Positions 1 to 5,557 of a DNA stretch of 5,945 nucleotides are shown here, one piece after another. The notes beneath the pieces are model-generated. The model saw only the letters and a list, made by a program, of their open reading frames with translations, ran no database searches and was not told where the DNA came from. The position numbers and the translations under genes are program-made. The DNA is taken from NCBI GenBank assembly GCA_015478675.1, contig JADMIH010000214.1, positions 1-5,945 on the forward strand, given 5' to 3'. The DNA comes from Chloroflexota bacterium. Lineage in GTDB: Bacteria > Chloroflexota > Chloroflexia > QHBQ01 > JADMIH01. How positions within the stretch are numbered: position 1 is the first letter of the stretch; each line of letters starts with the position of its first letter.

Positions 1-60
1 GGGGTGAGGGCGTACAGTTACCTCTTGAACTTTGTTATACCCTAACTCTGAACTCTTACT
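1..60. repeat. Partial copy of a dispersed intergenic repeat
   Basis: The first ten bases (GGGGTGAGGG) equal the outer end of the right arm of the long inverted repeat at 2379-2433. Bases 13-60 align without gaps to 2465-2512, with 37 of 48 identical by eye; the shared core includes CTTGAAC, TTGTT and CTGAAC. The window edge therefore probably cuts a second copy of the same composite repeat (hairpin plus tail) that lies downstream of pepF. The tail has diverged and has no coding potential I can recognise. Its function is unknown. Confidence 0.7.
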
Positions 61-228
61 GTGAGAAGGACAAATTAAGTAGAATTGCTGATACACATAT
101 GCCTGGATGGTTGTATAAGTGGAGGTATACTAGCGCGTACATGGCATTTACGTAGCATCGTGCTCAGCGACTTGCTCGTTAGTGCTTTACCTGTACTCCA
201 ACCCGTTGCTTTACGCACTACAATCTGA
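61..228. other. Intergenic stretch with no recognised gene
   Basis: I find no RNA gene, no credible ORF and no known motif here. The only visible structure is an inverted pair, TAGTGC at 180-185 and GCACTA at 215-220. Its arms are too short and far apart to mean much. The preceding gene and its 3' end must lie left of the window. Confidence 0.5.
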
Positions 229-257
229 TTGACAATAGTGCGCATGAACGGTAAGAT
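229..257 (+). promoter_or_regulatory. Probable sigma70-type promoter of pepF
   Basis: A perfect -35 hexamer TTGACA (229-234) is separated by exactly 17 bp from TAAGAT (252-257), a 4/6 match to TATAAT. Transcription would start near 264, giving a 5' leader of roughly 130 nt. An imperfect palindrome, AGATA-TT-TATCT (254-265), covers the -10/+1 region and could be a regulator site, though A/T-rich -10 regions often look palindromic. CTACAAAG occurs at 264-271 and 288-295, and CTGCAAAG at 358-365. No riboswitch fold is recognised in the leader. Confidence 0.6.
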
Positions 258-381
258 ATTTATCTACAAAGTATTGAGTTCCCACCCCTACAAAGAGCGT
301 GTATTTACAAGAGACGACACTTCACAGCTACGCCGTGGCATTCAACCGAAGTAATATCTGCAAAGAGTTATCTAGCACAAC

Positions 382-388
382 GGAGGAG
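382..388 (+). promoter_or_regulatory. Ribosome binding site of pepF
   Basis: GGAGGAG lies 6 nt before the ATG at 393 when counted from the end of GGAGG. This near-perfect Shine-Dalgarno sequence fixes the pepF start. It also argues against the overlapping GTG-initiated frame at 299. Confidence 0.85.
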
Positions 389-392
389 CATA

Positions 393-2198
393 ATGGTAGT
401 CGCATTACCCAAACGAGGCGATCTGGACAAGAAATACACCTGGAATCTGGAGAGCATCTTCCCCAGCACAGATGCCTGGCAAGCTACCTTTCAGCAGGTG
501 CAAGGCGCCTTGCCGGAGCTGGAGAGCTATAAAGGGCACCTGGGAGACTCACCACAGAAGCTCCTGGAGTGGTTTCGCAAGTACGAGTCGGTGCTGGTAC
601 CAGTAGGCCAGCTAAATGCTTATTCGAGCATGCTGCACGACAGCGACACTGCGAGCCAGGCTCCTGTTGCGCTGCGCGACCAGGCGCGTGGCTTGTTGGC
701 GCGCTTTTCGGCGGCTGTATCTTTCGCCGAGCCTGAATTGCTGGCGATCCCACAAGAGCGCCTGGAAGAGTTTATGTCGAAAGAGGCTGCGCTGGCGGCA
801 TACAGGCACTACTTTGACACACTGCGCAAGCGGGAGGGGCACGTGCGCTCGCCTGAGGTAGAATCGGTGCTCGCTATGGCCTCAGATGCTCTTGAATCTT
901 CCAGGGCCACGCATGGCATACTCGCGGATGCCGACCTGAAGTACGGGTCGGTACACACAGCCGAAGGCGACATAGAAGTAGCCTCCGGCACCCTTGAGAC
1001 TCTGCTGCACAACCCTGACATAGCCGTACGCAAAGCAGCGTGGGAGCAATCCGCCGACGGATATCTTGCCTTTAAGAACACATTTGCGAGCTGTCTGTCA
1101 GGAGGGGTCAAGAAAGACGCCTTTTACGCACGCGCCCGCAATTACGAGTCGTCGCTCGACGCCGCGCTGCAACGCAATAACATACCGAAGGCAGTCTACG
1201 AGAATATGCTTGATACAGCGCGGCGCAAACTCCCCGTGTGGCACCGCTACTGGTCGGTGCGACGGCGCGCCTTGGGCCTCGACAAGCTCCACCCCTACGA
1301 TGTTTTTGCCCCACTTACCCCAGATGAGGTTGCTATTCCTTTCAACGAGGGAGTAGAGATAATAAGCAAGGGTATGGCTCCTCTCGGTGAGGAATATGTA
1401 GAGCCGATGCGGCGCGGACTGCTTGAGGAGCGCTGGGTTGACGTCTATCCCAATCAGGGGAAGCGAGCGGGCGCCTATTCAAGCGGCTTCTATGGTACTA
1501 ATCCTTTCATCCTGATGAGCTATAGCGACAAGCTTACCTCAGTTTCAACGCTAGCCCACGAGTTAGGCCACTCACTGCACTCCTACTTCTCTCGCAGAAC
1601 CCAGCCTGTGCTCTACTCAGGGTACTCGATGTTTGTGGCCGAGACCGCGTCGAACTTTAACCAGGCTATGGTGCGTGATTACCTTCTCAAGACCAACAGT
1701 GACCCACAGTTCCAGATAGGTGTGATTGAAGAGGCGATGTACAACTTCCACCGCTACTTCTTTATCATGCCCATTCTGGCCCGTTTCGAGCGCGAGATAC
1801 ACGAACAAGTGGAGCAGGGCGGCGCGCTAACCGCCGATGGGCTTATAAAGCTAATGGCTGACCTGTTCCGCGAAGGCTACGGCCCTGAGGTAGAGGTAGA
1901 TGAGGCTCGCGTGGGCATAACCTGGGCGCAGTTCCCCACGCACATGTACCTGAACTTCTACGTTTACCAGTATGCAACAGGCATATCAGCCGCCAACGCC
2001 CTTGCTGACCGCGTGCTCAAAGGCGAGCCGGGCGCAGCCGATAGCTATAAGAGCTTCCTCAAAGCAGGCGGCTCTATTTATCCCCTCGATGCTCTCAAGC
2101 TGGCTGGAATCGACATGACCTCGCCTGAGCCTGTAGAACGAGCCTTTGATGTGCTCGAAGGCTTCATAGACAAACTGGAAAAGCTCACAACCGCGTAA
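393..2198 (+). CDS. pepF: M3 family oligoendopeptidase (PepF type)
   Basis: This is a 601-aa zinc metallopeptidase expected to cleave short oligopeptides in the cytosol; no signal peptide or membrane segment is seen. The N-terminus (KKYTWNLESIFPS, residues 13-25) is typical of PepF proteins, and a long helical region follows. The zinc motif HELGH is at residues 389-393, and the third ligand is probably E417 in FVAETASNFN. The FPTHMYLNFYVYQYATG segment (514-530) supplies the conserved substrate-binding His and Tyr residues. The C-terminal block FLKAGGSIYPLDALKLAGIDMTSP (555-578) is a family hallmark. The length matches the usual 560-610 aa, so the gene looks intact. The ATG is chosen for its strong SD. 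It has its own promoter and a terminator follows, so it is probably monocistronic. The family is certain; oligopeptide recycling as its role is inferred from relatives. Confidence 0.95.
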   Translation: MVVALPKRGDLDKKYTWNLESIFPSTDAWQATFQQVQGALPELESYKGHLGDSPQKLLEWFRKYESVLVPVGQLNAYSSMLHDSDTASQAPVALRDQARGLLARFSAAVSFAEPELLAIPQERLEEFMSKEAALAAYRHYFDTLRKREGHVRSPEVESVLAMASDALESSRATHGILADADLKYGSVHTAEGDIEVASGTLETLLHNPDIAVRKAAWEQSADGYLAFKNTFASCLSGGVKKDAFYARARNYESSLDAALQRNNIPKAVYENMLDTARRKLPVWHRYWSVRRRALGLDKLHPYDVFAPLTPDEVAIPFNEGVEIISKGMAPLGEEYVEPMRRGLLEERWVDVYPNQGKRAGAYSSGFYGTNPFILMSYSDKLTSVSTLAHELGHSLHSYFSRRTQPVLYSGYSMFVAETASNFNQAMVRDYLLKTNSDPQFQIGVIEEAMYNFHRYFFIMPILARFEREIHEQVEQGGALTADGLIKLMADLFREGYGPEVEVDEARVGITWAQFPTHMYLNFYVYQYATGISAANALADRVLKGEPGAADSYKSFLKAGGSIYPLDALKLAGIDMTSPEPVERAFDVLEGFIDKLEKLTTA

Positions 2199-2206
2199 CG
2201 AGCAAT

Positions 2207-2240
2207 GAGGAGTGAGTAGATCATCGCCTACTCGGTCCTC
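2207..2240 (+). other. Imperfect hairpin just after pepF
   Basis: GAGGA (2207-2211) pairs with TCCTC (2236-2240) and GAGTAG (2214-2219) with CTACTC (2228-2233). One mismatch and one G-T pair separate the two helices, and the loop is 8 nt. No T-run follows, so this is not a standard intrinsic terminator. It may protect the 3' end of the mRNA or have no role. Confidence 0.35.
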
Positions 2241-2296
2241 TACCCCATCGGTAACTGTTCAGAGTAAGCCATGACCCTATGGGCCACCACCAGGAA

Positions 2297-2326
2297 TGAA
2301 AGTAGGCTGCTGAGAGCCTATTTTCA
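2297..2326 (+). terminator. Probable intrinsic terminator of pepF
   Basis: A 12-bp stem with a single G-T pair (TGAAAGTAGGCT with AGCCTATTTTCA) encloses the 6-nt loop GCTGAG. The inner TAGGCT/AGCCTA helix is followed directly by TTTT. The T-run also pairs with an upstream A-run, so the structure could work in both directions. It lies about 100 nt after the pepF stop, which is the expected place. The T-run is short, so termination may be only moderately efficient. Confidence 0.5.
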
Positions 2327-2342
2327 GAAGAATAGGGGTGCA

Positions 2343-2357
2343 AGGGGCATAGCCCCT
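2343..2357. repeat. Short hairpin AGGGGC-ATA-GCCCCT
   Basis: This perfect 6-bp inverted repeat with a 3-nt spacer lies 21 bp before the long inverted repeat. Together with that repeat and its tail it appears to form one composite intergenic repeat. No T-run follows. Confidence 0.55.
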
Positions 2358-2378
2358 GATAGTCAGAGGAGTAAAGCC

Positions 2379-2433
2379 CCCTCACCCCCAAACCCCCTCT
2401 CCCTTCATGGGAGAGGGGGTTTGGGGGTGAGGG
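2379..2433. repeat. Perfect 25-bp inverted repeat of C-runs and G-runs
   Basis: The left arm (2379-2403) and right arm (2409-2433) are exact reverse complements around the loop TTCAT. The arms consist of C-runs and G-runs broken by TCA, AAA and TCT (or their complements). Repeats of this general CCCTCACCCCC type are familiar as dispersed intergenic elements in several bacterial groups; that is general knowledge and was not searched here. A second copy is cut by the left edge of the window. The right arm also reads as G3-AGA-G5-TTT-G5-TGA-G3, a canonical G-quadruplex motif. The hairpin should be very stable but lacks a T-run. Confidence 0.9.
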
Positions 2434-2464
2434 TAGCTGAGGGTGAGGGCAGTTGGTGCACTCG

Positions 2465-2512
2465 CACAGTCACCCCTTGAACATTGTTCTACCTCAACCC
2501 TGAACAGATACT
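2465..2512. repeat. Tail of the dispersed repeat, second copy
   Basis: This stretch aligns without gaps to 13-60, with 37 of 48 identical by eye. In both copies it follows a GGGTGAGGG sequence, so hairpin and tail seem to travel together. Here about 31 extra bases separate them. It ends 13 bp before the -35 box of the next gene, so repeat insertion has set the upstream border of that promoter. Confidence 0.6.
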
Positions 2513-2525
2513 CCCATCGAGGGCC

Positions 2526-2555
2526 TTGACAGCGGGGTAGTAGTACCTGTACATT
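2526..2555 (+). promoter_or_regulatory. Candidate promoter of the CPBP-trmB unit
   Basis: A perfect -35 hexamer TTGACA (2526-2531) lies 18 bp before TACATT (2550-2555), a 4/6 match to TATAAT. The predicted transcription start is near 2562, at the second in-frame ATG of the CPBP gene. If correct, the mRNA would be leaderless. This fits the absence of a Shine-Dalgarno sequence before either ATG. The -10 box is inferred and only fair. Confidence 0.45.
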
Positions 2556-2562
2556 ATGTACA
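2548..2562. promoter_or_regulatory. TGTACA-N3-TGTACA double palindrome over the start
   Basis: Two copies of the self-complementary hexamer TGTACA flank TTA, covering the candidate -10 box and the first ATG. A further GTAC occurs at 2543-2546. Such symmetry is compatible with a dimeric repressor site or with the initiation region itself. No known regulator is assigned. Confidence 0.35.
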
Positions 2563-3245
2563 TGTATCCCCTCTTTGTTTTCGGGTCGCTGGGGCTAACA
2601 GTGATGTTGGCCTGGGCTACGTATCAGAGTGGGCGGCTACTGCGCGCTGTTCCTGTGCAAGAGAACTTGCTTCTCGCCCCTGTGGAGAATATAGTCAAGG
2701 GGCTGGTGGTGTTGCTCTGTATCGGACTGGGCATCCTGAGCGGCGCTTCCGCCTCACGGCTCGGCTGGACCTTCACCGATGGCTGGCGCGATATTGGCCT
2801 GGGGATAATCGTTGGCCTTACTACGCAGATGCTGGCAAATAGCCTCACCCTGGGGGCTATCGAACTCTGGGGCAAGGGTATATACTCGCCCGTCGTGATG
2901 CGTAATATCATGCCCCGCACGCGTATTCAGTGGATCCTTGTGCCTGCCGCGTTGCTTCTCGCGGTTGTGCTGGAAGAATTCCTTTTCCGCTCGCTCCTTA
3001 TTGGAGCGCTGAGCCTGGTAGTGCCACTCCCGATACTGGTAGTAGCGGTGGCCGCTATCTTTGGCCTGATGCACTCCCCGCAGGGCAGCCTGGGAGTTGT
3101 ACTCACAGGCGCGATGGGCCTCTGGCTAAGCATACTCTTTATCTGGTCGGGCGGCCTGCTCCTACCCCTCACCGCGCACTATGTGATAAATGTGCTGCAA
3201 CTCCTCAAAGCGCAAGATAAACATGCCTGGCTGGAAAGCTACTGA
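2556..3245 (+). CDS. CPBP family intramembrane metalloprotease
   Basis: This is a 229-aa polytopic membrane protein. Hydrophobic segments are roughly at residues 5-22, 46-66, 80-104, 127-150, 156-172 and 178-206. All three catalytic motifs of the CPBP (Rce1/Abi, formerly CAAX protease) family are present in order: EEFLFR at 140-145, FGLMH at 169-173, and HYVIN at 208-212. The glutamates and the two histidines are the predicted catalytic and metal-binding residues, so the enzyme should be active. The physiological substrate is unknown; bacterial relatives serve in protein processing, bacteriocin immunity or unknown roles. The start is constrained by a TAG at 2541. ATG 2556 is used here, but ATG 2562 is equally possible and may be the leaderless start. 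The gene ends 12 bp before the trmB-like gene and is probably co-transcribed with it. No bacteriocin gene is nearby. Confidence 0.9.
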   Translation: MYMYPLFVFGSLGLTVMLAWATYQSGRLLRAVPVQENLLLAPVENIVKGLVVLLCIGLGILSGASASRLGWTFTDGWRDIGLGIIVGLTTQMLANSLTLGAIELWGKGIYSPVVMRNIMPRTRIQWILVPAALLLAVVLEEFLFRSLLIGALSLVVPLPILVVAVAAIFGLMHSPQGSLGVVLTGAMGLWLSILFIWSGGLLLPLTAHYVINVLQLLKAQDKHAWLESY

Positions 3246-3257
3246 TTCCCCTTCACT

Positions 3258-3941
3258 ATGCCCAGAAAAACATTCCTTATAAGGCGGATAAAGGCCCAAA
3301 CGCCGGCTAACGAAACCGCCGGTAAGTATCTCTTTGGCTGGCGCACGAAGGATCTGCATTACGCACCGGAGAGCTTTCCCCGGCTCACTTCTGAGCAGCT
3401 TTTCGGTAACAGCCTACCCCTTGAAATGGAAGTGGGTTGCAGCACAGGCGAGTTCCTCACTTCGCTGGCACGAGAAGACAAAGAGGCTAACTTCCTGGGT
3501 GTGGACATCAACTTGAAATCACTCTTTATGGCAGTCGAGACTGCTTCCGGGCTAGCCCTCGATAATATCAAGTTCATCAAAGCGCCCATACAACAGTTAT
3601 ACCCCCTTCTCGAGCCCGCCTCGTTGCGCGCTATCTACTTGCATTTTCCCGACCCTTACTTGCGCCCCAAGTATCGCAAGCATCGCATCTTCAGCCAGCT
3701 TTTCCTCGACTATGCGCACAAGGCGCTCGTGCCGGGCGGCCTGTTAAGCGTGGTCACCGACCACCAGGCTCTTTTCACGCTTACGCTGTCTATCATGGAA
3801 AGAGATACGCGCTTCGTGCGCTTGCACGAAGAACGCTATCTTATAGGCTTCGACCCGGAAGTAAAGTCGCGCTACCAGAGGTACTGGGAAAGCCACGGCG
3901 CTTCAATCTTCAGGCTTGAAGTAGAGAAGACAGGTGGTTAG
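3258..3941 (+). CDS. trmB: tRNA (guanine-N7)-methyltransferase, TrmB-like
   Basis: This 227-aa cytosolic Rossmann-fold enzyme is predicted to transfer a methyl group from S-adenosylmethionine to N7 of guanosine in tRNA (G46 in the family). SAM motif I is EVGCSTGEF (58-66) and the second acidic strand is GVDIN (81-85). The family signature appears as FPDPYLRPKYRKHR (130-143), where classical TrmB has FPDPW followed by basic residues. TDH (167-169) matches the conserved TD, and SRYQRYWESHGASIFRLEVEK (204-224) matches the C-terminal substrate-recognition region. Tyr replacing Trp after FPDP, and Ser replacing Gly in motif I, make it a divergent member. The length is normal for TrmB. No SD precedes the ATG (upstream bases are pyrimidine-rich), so translation may be coupled to the CPBP gene ending 12 bp upstream. 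Another tRNA or RNA methyltransferase role is possible but less likely. Confidence 0.87.
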   Translation: MPRKTFLIRRIKAQTPANETAGKYLFGWRTKDLHYAPESFPRLTSEQLFGNSLPLEMEVGCSTGEFLTSLAREDKEANFLGVDINLKSLFMAVETASGLALDNIKFIKAPIQQLYPLLEPASLRAIYLHFPDPYLRPKYRKHRIFSQLFLDYAHKALVPGGLLSVVTDHQALFTLTLSIMERDTRFVRLHEERYLIGFDPEVKSRYQRYWESHGASIFRLEVEKTGG

Positions 3942-3956
3942 GGGAGCTTGGGGGCA

Positions 3957-3976
3957 CCTGCCGGCTACGGCCCAGG
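3957..3976 (+). other. GC-rich hairpin after trmB
   Basis: CCTGCCG (3957-3963) pairs with CGG (3968-3970) and CAGG (3973-3976) across the loop GCTA, leaving two unpaired C residues. It begins 15 bp after the trmB stop, where a terminator would be expected, but no T-run follows. It could be a Rho-independent terminator only in a loose sense, or a 3'-end stabiliser. Confidence 0.35.
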
Positions 3977-4048
3977 GTAACACCCCTGCCGCCATAACTG
4001 CTTTCAATCAACAGTATTAGCAAAACCGATACAGAAATACTACGTTGT

Positions 4049-4064
4049 TAACACAGAGGTGTTA
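4049..4064. promoter_or_regulatory. Palindrome TAACAC-N4-GTGTTA next to the -35 box
   Basis: This is a perfect 6+6 inverted repeat with spacer AGAG. It ends on the base immediately before the -35 hexamer of the GH1 promoter. The position suits a transcription-factor site, either an activator contacting RNA polymerase or an auxiliary operator. No regulator gene is in the window. Confidence 0.45.
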
Positions 4065-4093
4065 TTGACGAGCGGCAATAGATAGAATAATAT
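4065..4093 (+). promoter_or_regulatory. Strong sigma70-type promoter upstream of the GH1-like gene
   Basis: TTGACG (4065-4070, 5/6) is separated by exactly 17 bp from TAATAT (4088-4093, 4/6, keeping TA at the start and AT at the end). Transcription would start near 4100, giving a leader of about 140 nt before the TTG start at 4243. The promoter is embedded between and within two palindromes, which suggests regulation. Confidence 0.65.
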
Positions 4094-4098
4094 CTATT
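4077..4098. promoter_or_regulatory. Perfect 8+8 palindrome over the -10 box (candidate operator)
   Basis: AATAGATA (4077-4084) and TATCTATT (4091-4098) are exact reverse complements around GAATAA. The site covers the whole -10 hexamer and ends just before the predicted +1, the classical location for a repressor operator. A dimeric helix-turn-helix regulator could bind, but its identity cannot be told from here. Confidence 0.5.
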
Positions 4099-4109
4099 CA
4101 GGGGCCACA

Positions 4110-4133
4110 ATGAGGTGGAAAACCCTCTTTTAA
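4110..4133 (+). CDS. Possible seven-codon leader peptide (MRWKTLF)
   Basis: ATG at 4110 is preceded by AGGGG (4100-4104) with a 5-nt spacer. The frame closes at TAA 4131-4133, at the very foot of the long hairpin downstream. The position, between promoter and terminator-like hairpin, resembles an attenuation leader. However, the peptide has no run of a single regulatory codon, and the SD would lie at the extreme 5' end of the mRNA. Short ORFs like this also arise by chance. Confidence 0.25.
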   Translation: MRWKTLF

Positions 4134-4193
4134 GCCTGATAAGGGCGCATTCCTGGCGGCTATGCACCCGCTTGTTATCGGCTATTTTGTTTT
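4133..4193 (+). terminator. Hairpin plus T-rich run in the leader: attenuator or sRNA terminator
   Basis: AGCC-T-GATAA (4133-4142, T bulged) pairs with TTATCGGCT (4175-4183). Directly inside, GGGCGCA (4143-4149) pairs with TGCACCC (4163-4169) with one mismatch. The apical loop is 13 nt and there is a 5-nt bulge, GCTTG, on the 3' side. ATTTTGTTTT (4184-4193) follows at once, as in an intrinsic terminator. It lies about 35 nt after the predicted transcription start and 50 nt before the GH1 start. Transcripts could therefore end here as an RNA of about 95 nt unless termination is prevented. It may alternatively terminate read-through from trmB. Confidence 0.55.
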
Positions 4194-4230
4194 ACCGGCG
4201 AAAGTAGCTTTATTGGCAGCGTGATACGAA

Positions 4231-4236
4231 AAGAGG
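4231..4236 (+). promoter_or_regulatory. Ribosome binding site for a TTG start
   Basis: AAGAGG, continuing into GAGGT, lies 6 nt before TTG at 4243. An in-frame TGA at 4222-4224 rules out an upstream start, and the next in-frame ATG is at codon 40, after conserved sequence. The TTG start is therefore well supported. Confidence 0.75.
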
Positions 4237-4242
4237 TCAACA

Positions 4243-5517
4243 TTGAACGCTTTACAGCTTGGGCCGAGGTCCACAGACTTTATCTGGGCTACAGGCATTG
4301 AAAACTCATTCGTTCCGCAGACGCGGCGCGGGCACAGGGCTTTGGACGAATACCAGCTGATGGGCCATTATCAGCACTGGCGGGAAGACCTGGCGCTCGC
4401 CCGTGATCTCGGTATGAAAGCCGTGCGATGGGGGGTGCCCTGGTACAGAGTAGAGCCTATACCGGGCGAGTTCGACTGGCGTTGGACCGATCAGGTGCTG
4501 CCCTACATGGCCGAGGAGCTGGGCATTACTCCAATCATAGACCTGATGCACTACGGCTGCCCTTTCTGGTTGCAGAGGGAATTCGTCAACGGCAGTTATC
4601 CAAGCGCCGTTTCCACCTACGCCGCAGCTTTCGCGGAGCGTTATAAGGGCATGGTGCGGTGGTATACGCCGTGCAATGAGCCTCTGATGACCGCTGACCT
4701 TTGCGGCAGAAATGGCGCCTGGCCTCCTTATCTGCGCGGCGACAAAGGCTATGTACGCCTCATGCTTTCGTTGATAAAGGGGATCATCTCTACCGTAGAA
4801 GCTATCAAGGCGGTTGATGCAGAAGCCAAAATGGTGCACGTCGAAGCCTCGGGTATATGCCGGACGGGCCATCCCAGCCTTGAAGAGGTGGCGAAAGAGC
4901 ACTGGCATCGGGGCTTCCTGGCGTATGACCTGGTAACGGGTCGCGTCACCCCCGGCCACCCTCTTTACGCCTGGCTGGTCTCTAATGGCGCTCGCCACAA
5001 GGAGCTGGCGGAGATTGCCGGGCGTCCTGTGCCTGTTGACGTGATGGGGCTGAACTTTTACCCCCAGTGGTCCACTCAGGAAGTATATATTGGCGACAAC
5101 GGGAACATTGCCACACGAGTAGTAGAGGAAGATGGGGCAGGCTTCAGCCAGATGGTCGGAGACTTCTATGCCCGCTATGGCGTGCCCATAATGATAACAG
5201 AGACGAGCGCACGCGACTCGGACGAGATACGCGCCAACTGGCTCCAGTCGTCACTGGCAGGCGTCAAGTCTTTGCGCGCCAGGGGGGTGCCGGTCCTCGG
5301 GTACACGTGGTTCCCCCTTTTCACTATGGTTGACTGGAAGTACCGCTGGGGAAGCGGGCCGCTTGAGCAATACATGCTTGAGCTCGGCCTCTACCAGCGT
5401 AGCGCGGGAAGTGCAGAAAGCACGGGAGGCCGCTGGCAGCCCACACCCGCAGTTGAGCAACTCCTTTCTTACATCAACAACCCGCAAGAGGCAGTAGGAG
5501 ACCTCGCGGTAGCATAA
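4243..5517 (+). CDS. Glycoside hydrolase family 1-like protein
   Basis: This is a 424-aa predicted TIM-barrel retaining glycosidase. It lacks a signal peptide, so it should act in the cytosol on small imported or endogenous sugar conjugates. The N-terminal strand FIWATGIENS (13-22) corresponds to the GH1 start, but the usual Gln of the glycone site is not evident. LGMKAVRWGVPWYRVEPIPGEFDW (56-79) and DLMHYGCPFWL (100-110, with the conserved His103) are typical. The acid/base Glu is E146 in CNEP, GLNFY (269-273) matches the GH1 N-Y-Y block, and the nucleophile is probably E320 in ITETS, where classical enzymes have TENG. The segment YTWFPLFTMVDW (354-365) replaces the usual W-S-L-x-D-N-F-E-W, changing the Glu that normally holds the sugar to Asp364. 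At 424 aa it is shorter than standard GH1 (about 440-480). Specificity is unknown; beta-glucosidase is only a default guess. It is preceded by its own regulated-looking promoter and leader. Confidence 0.82.
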   Translation: MNALQLGPRSTDFIWATGIENSFVPQTRRGHRALDEYQLMGHYQHWREDLALARDLGMKAVRWGVPWYRVEPIPGEFDWRWTDQVLPYMAEELGITPIIDLMHYGCPFWLQREFVNGSYPSAVSTYAAAFAERYKGMVRWYTPCNEPLMTADLCGRNGAWPPYLRGDKGYVRLMLSLIKGIISTVEAIKAVDAEAKMVHVEASGICRTGHPSLEEVAKEHWHRGFLAYDLVTGRVTPGHPLYAWLVSNGARHKELAEIAGRPVPVDVMGLNFYPQWSTQEVYIGDNGNIATRVVEEDGAGFSQMVGDFYARYGVPIMITETSARDSDEIRANWLQSSLAGVKSLRARGVPVLGYTWFPLFTMVDWKYRWGSGPLEQYMLELGLYQRSAGSAESTGGRWQPTPAVEQLLSYINNPQEAVGDLAVA

Positions 5518-5557
5518 CTTTTCTGTAGAATGTAGTTATAACCTGCTGTTGTACTAA

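Noticed and set aside
299..532. 77-codon + frame beginning with GTG before pepF
   Set aside because: It overlaps pepF in another frame, has no ribosome binding site at 299 and shows no recognisable domain. The strong SD at 382-388 belongs to pepF.
2271..2480. 69-codon + frame between pepF and the CPBP gene
   Set aside because: It runs through the terminator hairpin and the G/C-run inverted repeat. Its Pro/Gly/Arg-rich translation simply reflects repeat DNA.
2556..3245. CPBP gene as part of a bacteriocin immunity or phage-defence module
   Set aside because: No bacteriocin precursor, transporter, toxin or phage gene is nearby. The neighbours are a peptidase and a tRNA methyltransferase.
4112..4140. 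Resemblance to a preQ1-I riboswitch (GAGG...ACCCTC followed by an A/T-rich segment)
   Set aside because: The required A-rich tail and CTA/CTAA pairing segment are missing, and the downstream gene is a glycosidase rather than a queuosine gene.
4306..4998. 230-codon antisense frame within the GH1-like gene
   Set aside because: It is long only because the GC-rich gene lacks reverse-frame stops. The protein shows no known motif, whereas the + strand has clear GH1 catalytic blocks.
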